From Oscillospiraceae bacterium (lineage in GTDB: Bacteria > Bacillota_A > Clostridia > Oscillospirales > Ruminococcaceae): a DNA stretch of 16,566 nt. Shown piece after piece: positions 13,577 through 16,566 of this stretch; the stretch's first letter is position 1, and each line of letters starts with the position of its first letter. The stretch lies in the NCBI GenBank assembly GCA_017829075.1, contig JAGAJA010000077.1, forward strand, positions 1 through 16,566, given 5' to 3'. Made by a program: the position numbers and the translations under genes. The notes beneath the pieces are model-generated. The model made no database searches. It had not been told where the DNA came from and worked only from the letters and a program-made list of their open reading frames with translations.

Positions 13577-15361
13577 CTATTCTTCCTTATAATACGATTC
13601 AACCAGAGCGCAGTCCATTATAAGAACATAGAACACATTTCCGTAATATCGGCTTTTTACTATTCTGCCATGGTCGAGGACCGGCTGAAAACTTCCGTCT
13701 TTCTTGGCAAAATGGAATTTCACATAATCGTTGTTGCCATCGGCTTTCGAATTTATCTGCGCCCATATGCTGGCTTCCACTGCTTCCTGCTCGTCCGGCC
13801 GTATCAGATTCCGGAAACGATGACCGGAGTGGGCAAGGAAATCATCAAAATCGCTGCAACCTGCAAATTTGATAAGCTCCTGGTTGGCGAACAGGATACG
13901 GTCATTTTCCGGGTCTGCCATGTATATCAGAAATGCTCCCGGGAGATTCTTGGATATATCCTGAAGCGCGAATCCAAGGCGGCTTCTGTGCCGTATCTTG
14001 TACTTGTATTCCTCGCGATAGGCAATGCAGCTATGCTTTCCGTGAAGCTTTACTTCATAGAGCGCTTCGTCCGCACAGCGTATAAGTTCAGATATATCAT
14101 CGCAATTCTTTGGGAACTCTGCGTACCCGACTGAAATATAAAAATTGTGCTTTTCATTATTATGTGTGAAGTATCGCTGCTGTGTGGTGAATTTCTCGAT
14201 TTTATCCATGGATTCTTCCGCAGTGGTCCCGATAAGGATAATCGAGAATTCGTCGCCGCCGTTCCTGCATAAAACCGAATTCCCAGGGAAGCTGGCTTCA
14301 ATACTCTGCGCGACCGTTTTCAGCGCTTCATCTTCGACCGCGTGTCCGTACATATCGTTGATGAATTTGAAGTCGTCGATATCCATCTGGATACCAACGC
14401 AGTTTACATTCGAATGTTCCTGCATGATCCTGTCAAGCTGTTCGTCAAAACCTTTCCTATTTAAAAGACCGGTAAGCGGGTCTGTTATGGACATTTCCTT
14501 TAAGTGTTTCCGGTGCTTTTCCATCACAAGCAGGGCACCCGTTAATCCCGTAAGAAGCATGACAACGCAAAGCCCGATGGATAATTCAAGGACCAGATGA
14601 TTTCCTTTGTTCCATCCGGCTTTCGGCGCTACCGAAAGCTGAAATGAACAGCCGCCGAGTTCAAACTTGTATGTTACCGGATCCTGCAAGGATTCCCCGG
14701 ATTCTGAAATCACCTCATACTCAGTATCGAACGGGGAAATCGTCTTGGACAGACAATAATCATATCCAAAATCTGTGAGCGCCTGCACCGAATCCTCAAA
14801 AATATCCGGGACCCGGATGATCACTATCGTGAATCCCCAGAAAGAAGATCCTCCGCTTTCGTTTTCCAGATACACCGGATTACGGATTGCGATCCCGCTT
14901 CCACCCTGTTTCAGATCAAAGGGACCCTGCATTGTTACTATTTTATTATCCCTTCCATACCGGCATAGCTTACCTTTTTTTTCATCGTTGATAAGGTCGA
15001 TTTTGCCCGCTTCGTTTTCGGCTTCCGGATAAATGTCTGTAACGACTCCCCCTGGTGCTATCTGTATGCTCTGAATATAGTCGGTCATAAGATTTTCGGA
15101 GACCTTCTGGAATTTTTTCACCTCTCCGTTTTCACTGATCACGATTCCTTTCAGCGCGTCTGTAATTGCTATCCCACGGTTCATATCATTTTGCAGGTGG
15201 TCTGTATAGGTCGTGGCATTTAACTCGGTTATTGTGCGTACCTTCTCCTGATTTGCCTTATATGAATTATATAAATTCATAGACAGAATAAGACATCCGA
15301 ACAAAAAAACAAGTATAGGGACTATGTACGTTTTATTCTGTTTTTTATTTATTGGGCGCAT
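13577..15361 (-). CDS. CHASE-GGDEF-PAS-like membrane protein, putative diguanylate cyclase
   Basis: The 594-residue protein has helix 1 at ~11-30, an extracytoplasmic CHASE-like sensor (~45-250, with GPFDLKQGGSGIAIRNPVYL and FWGFTIVIIRV) and helix 2 at ~257-280. A GGDEF domain follows (~290-450): DPLTGLLNRKGFDEQL, DIDDFKFINDMYGH, the RNGGDEF active loop (366-372), and ADEALYEVKLHGKHS. A PAS-like tail (~472-590) ends it. The intact GGDEF loop predicts c-di-GMP synthesis from two GTP. The RxxD inhibitory site usually five residues before GGDEF is not present. A PAS after rather than before GGDEF is less usual. ATG 15361 is chosen over the upstream in-frame start at 15409 because GGAGGA lies just before it. 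Confidence 0.88.
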   Translation of the reverse strand: MRPINKKQNKTYIVPILVFLFGCLILSMNLYNSYKANQEKVRTITELNATTYTDHLQNDMNRGIAITDALKGIVISENGEVKKFQKVSENLMTDYIQSIQIAPGGVVTDIYPEAENEAGKIDLINDEKKGKLCRYGRDNKIVTMQGPFDLKQGGSGIAIRNPVYLENESGGSSFWGFTIVIIRVPDIFEDSVQALTDFGYDYCLSKTISPFDTEYEVISESGESLQDPVTYKFELGGCSFQLSVAPKAGWNKGNHLVLELSIGLCVVMLLTGLTGALLVMEKHRKHLKEMSITDPLTGLLNRKGFDEQLDRIMQEHSNVNCVGIQMDIDDFKFINDMYGHAVEDEALKTVAQSIEASFPGNSVLCRNGGDEFSIILIGTTAEESMDKIEKFTTQQRYFTHNNEKHNFYISVGYAEFPKNCDDISELIRCADEALYEVKLHGKHSCIAYREEYKYKIRHRSRLGFALQDISKNLPGAFLIYMADPENDRILFANQELIKFAGCSDFDDFLAHSGHRFRNLIRPDEQEAVEASIWAQINSKADGNNDYVKFHFAKKDGSFQPVLDHGRIVKSRYYGNVFYVLIMDCALVESYYKEE

Positions 15362-15401
15362 TGTGTGTTGTTCCTCCGGATATTTCGTTACAAAATAACT
15401 A

Positions 15402-15517
15402 TATACCATAACGGGAAGGCTATGGTATACTGGTCAGATATGCACATACGTTCACCAATAAGGAACGTATGTGCAAGGCATTTTTGATTTATAATAAACG
15501 ATTTACGTTTATTATAA
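15402..15517. promoter_or_regulatory. Three inverted repeats upstream of the GGDEF gene
   Basis: TATACCATA/TATGGTATA spans 15402-15429, TGCACATACGTTC/GAACGTATGTGCA spans 15441-15475 (13 bp, perfect) and TTATAATAAACG/CGTTTATTATAA spans 15489-15517 (12 bp, perfect). They fill the promoter region of the minus-strand gene and could be operators or hairpins. No clean -35/-10 pair was found here. The DNA from 15518 to 15600 shows nothing recognisable. Confidence 0.5.
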
Positions 15518-15600
15518 CACACAGGAACAGAAAAATCAATCGTTAATTCTGGATTTTTGTACCTGAAACGTAAGTTGCCATAGCTTTCAGACTCTTAAAA

Positions 15601-15830
15601 GGTCACCTTTAAAAACCTTGTTTGAGTGAAAATGTGTATAGCACACCGACTGCTTCTTTCAACGAGCGAAATTTCTGATGCGACGGCGTCCATGCCATCG
15701 CCCGGTTATTTCGCTTTGCAACATCGTGTTGCACCTCCTCGTAAGGCATACAGCCTTACTGCGTCGGCTTTCATCGCATTCGATGCACTCTACCCATTTT
15801 CCCTTTTCAAACCGGTTTTTAGAGGTTCCC
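15601..15830. mobile_element. 230-bp structured MITE, copy 2
   Basis: GGTCACCTTTAAAAACC (15601-15617) and GGTTTTTAGAGGTTCCC (15814-15830) are the ends, and the interior matches copy 1 at 12307-12536 throughout without length change. The outermost pair of the central stem is C-G here and T-A in copy 1, a paired change that keeps the stem. One stem mismatch and one wobble are also present, so this copy looks a little more decayed. Confidence 0.8.
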
Positions 15831-15871
15831 TTATAAAGAAAATGAGCAATAAAGTTAAAGCTGTACATAGA

Positions 15872-15898
15872 ATTGGTGCGACACTATGTCGCACCAAT
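15872..15898. repeat. Perfect 12-bp hairpin beside the transposase fragment
   Basis: ATTGGTGCGACA (15872-15883) and TGTCGCACCAAT (15887-15898) form a perfect stem with loop CTA, just outside the transposase terminator. It could mark the end of the IS. Confidence 0.5.
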
Positions 15899-15909
15899 AC
15901 AGTCTGTCG

Positions 15910-15949
15910 AAAAAGCCATCTTTCGCAGAAAAAAGAAAGATGGCTTTTT
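15910..15949. terminator. Bidirectional terminator of the truncated transposase
   Basis: AAAAAGCCATCTTTC (15910-15924) pairs perfectly over 15 bp with GAAAGATGGCTTTTT (15935-15949). It lies 5 bp beyond the transposase stop, and runs of A and T at both sides allow action in both directions. Confidence 0.8.
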
Positions 15950-15954
15950 AAATA

Positions 15955-16428
15955 TTAGGCAGCGAGGAAACCGAAAGCCGAAAAGTGTGACAAGAAATGC
16001 AAGATAAAACAGTATAACTGCGTATGCAGTACATACTTTTTAAGATTCATGGCAGCAAACTTAAGCCTGACCCAGTTAGTGACACGAGTCAAGCCGCGAA
16101 AAAATGTAAATCTCATTGAGTGTTTTTCTTTTGCGTCAACGAAAACACGTTCAATTGTTTCTTTGCGGCGGTCGTAAAGCCTGCGGAGCTCCGGAGCATG
16201 TCGGTAGTCTTCAGCTAGCTCGAGGTAGTCGCTCCAGAGGTGCTTTAGAATAGTTTTTTCGCATTTGGAATTGTTCGTGCATTTGTTGCGGGAGGGGCAG
16301 CTTTCGCATATGTAGGGCTTGCTTTTAAATTCACGGTATCCGTCGCGTTTGGTTGTAGAATAGCTTAAAACATGGTTTTCTGGGCAGAGAACGCAGTCAA
16401 AATACTCATCGTAAATGTACTCGTAATA
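15955..16428 (-). pseudogene. IS1182-type transposase, C-terminal fragment
   Basis: Reading the minus strand from 16428 to the TAA at 15955-15957 gives ~157 residues without stop: YEYIYDEYFDCVLCPENHVL, then SYSTTKRDGYREFKSKPYIC, a Cys cluster (CESCPSRNKC), LKHLWSDYLELAEDYRHAPE and RRKETIERVFVDAKEKHSMR. This is the hallmark C-terminal DDE region of IS1182-family transposases, with the final catalytic Glu in KETIERVF. In-frame stops lie at 16429-16431 and at 16447-16449, and no homologous sequence continues beyond, so the 5' two thirds are missing and no start is available. It is inactive on its own. Confidence 0.85.
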
Positions 16429-16566
16429 CTAAACACCGTTTAAAATCTAAATAAAATCCAATCTCTACCGGTAATACTTTTAATGGTTTGATTAGACAAA
16501 GAGCAGATAGTATCACAAAGTCTGTCAACGACTTTTTGAAGTGTTTGAAACACTTCATTTTTAAAA
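16429..16566. other. AT-rich noncoding end of window
   Basis: No gene is supported. The only structure is a near-palindrome GAAGTGTTT-G-AAACACTTC at 16538-16556 followed by ATTTTT, possibly a weak terminator. Confidence 0.4.

Noticed and set aside
13523..14134. Plus-strand 203-codon frame
   Set aside because: It overlaps the GGDEF protein gene on the opposite strand and has no ribosome site or family resemblance.
1..16566. CRISPR array
   Set aside because: No set of regularly spaced identical repeats with unique spacers; the repeats seen are MITEs, iteron-like motifs and hairpins.

Overview
The window looks like a chromosomal stretch of a clostridial Firmicute (Bacillota), most likely a gut Ruminococcus/Oscillospiraceae-type genome. 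Supporting signs are strong AGGAGG-type ribosome binding sites, TTGACA/TATAAT promoters, an EF-G-like paralogue, a VanW protein, DltA/DltC-like proteins and several families of small mobile repeats. The taxonomic placement is an inference from gene content; no rRNA is present. Housekeeping-like genes at about 0.5-7.1 kb are visibly richer in GC than the AT-rich mobile region from about 7.3 kb onward.

Layout. (1) 1-194: tail of an ABC transporter ATPase. (2) 202-4176: a pair of related IS-derived, MITE-like elements in opposite orientation (202-504 and 3690-4176). They bracket a divergent gene pair, an EF-G-like GTPase (minus strand) and an RlmA-type 23S rRNA methyltransferase (plus strand), each with its own sigma-A-like promoter. 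(3) 4207-7053: a tightly coupled four-gene operon: vanW-like, a DltA-like adenylating enzyme, a small single-pass membrane protein and a DltC-like carrier protein. It is preceded by four GTAA repeats at exact 11-bp spacing next to a good promoter, which suggests control by an OmpR/PhoB-type response regulator. DltB and DltD are not present here, so this is a reduced or variant dlt-like cassette. (4) 7227-7303: tRNA-Arg(ACG) with promoter and terminator.

(5) About 7.3-12.2 kb: a small apparent integrative element next to the tRNA. It has a tyrosine integrase, an XRE-family repressor-like gene and, divergently, a protein with an excisionase-like N-terminal HTH and a DUF3987-like P-loop region. 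The divergent promoters share a -35 region and lie between two copies of a perfect 11-bp inverted repeat, a layout like a lysogeny switch. Downstream are GGTAC iteron-like repeats and a run of four hairpins, candidates for an origin or recombination site. No relaxase, capsid or cargo gene was seen, and the second attachment site was not found. (6) 12307-15830: two direct copies of a 230-bp structured MITE flank a 5'-truncated MATE transporter and a CHASE-GGDEF-PAS-like signalling protein. (7) 15910-16428: a truncated IS1182-type transposase C-terminus with its hairpins, then unassigned AT-rich sequence to the window end.

The most notable systems are the vanW-dltA-TM-dltC cassette with its phased operator and the minimal int-xre-(xis/DUF3987) element with iterons and a hairpin array.
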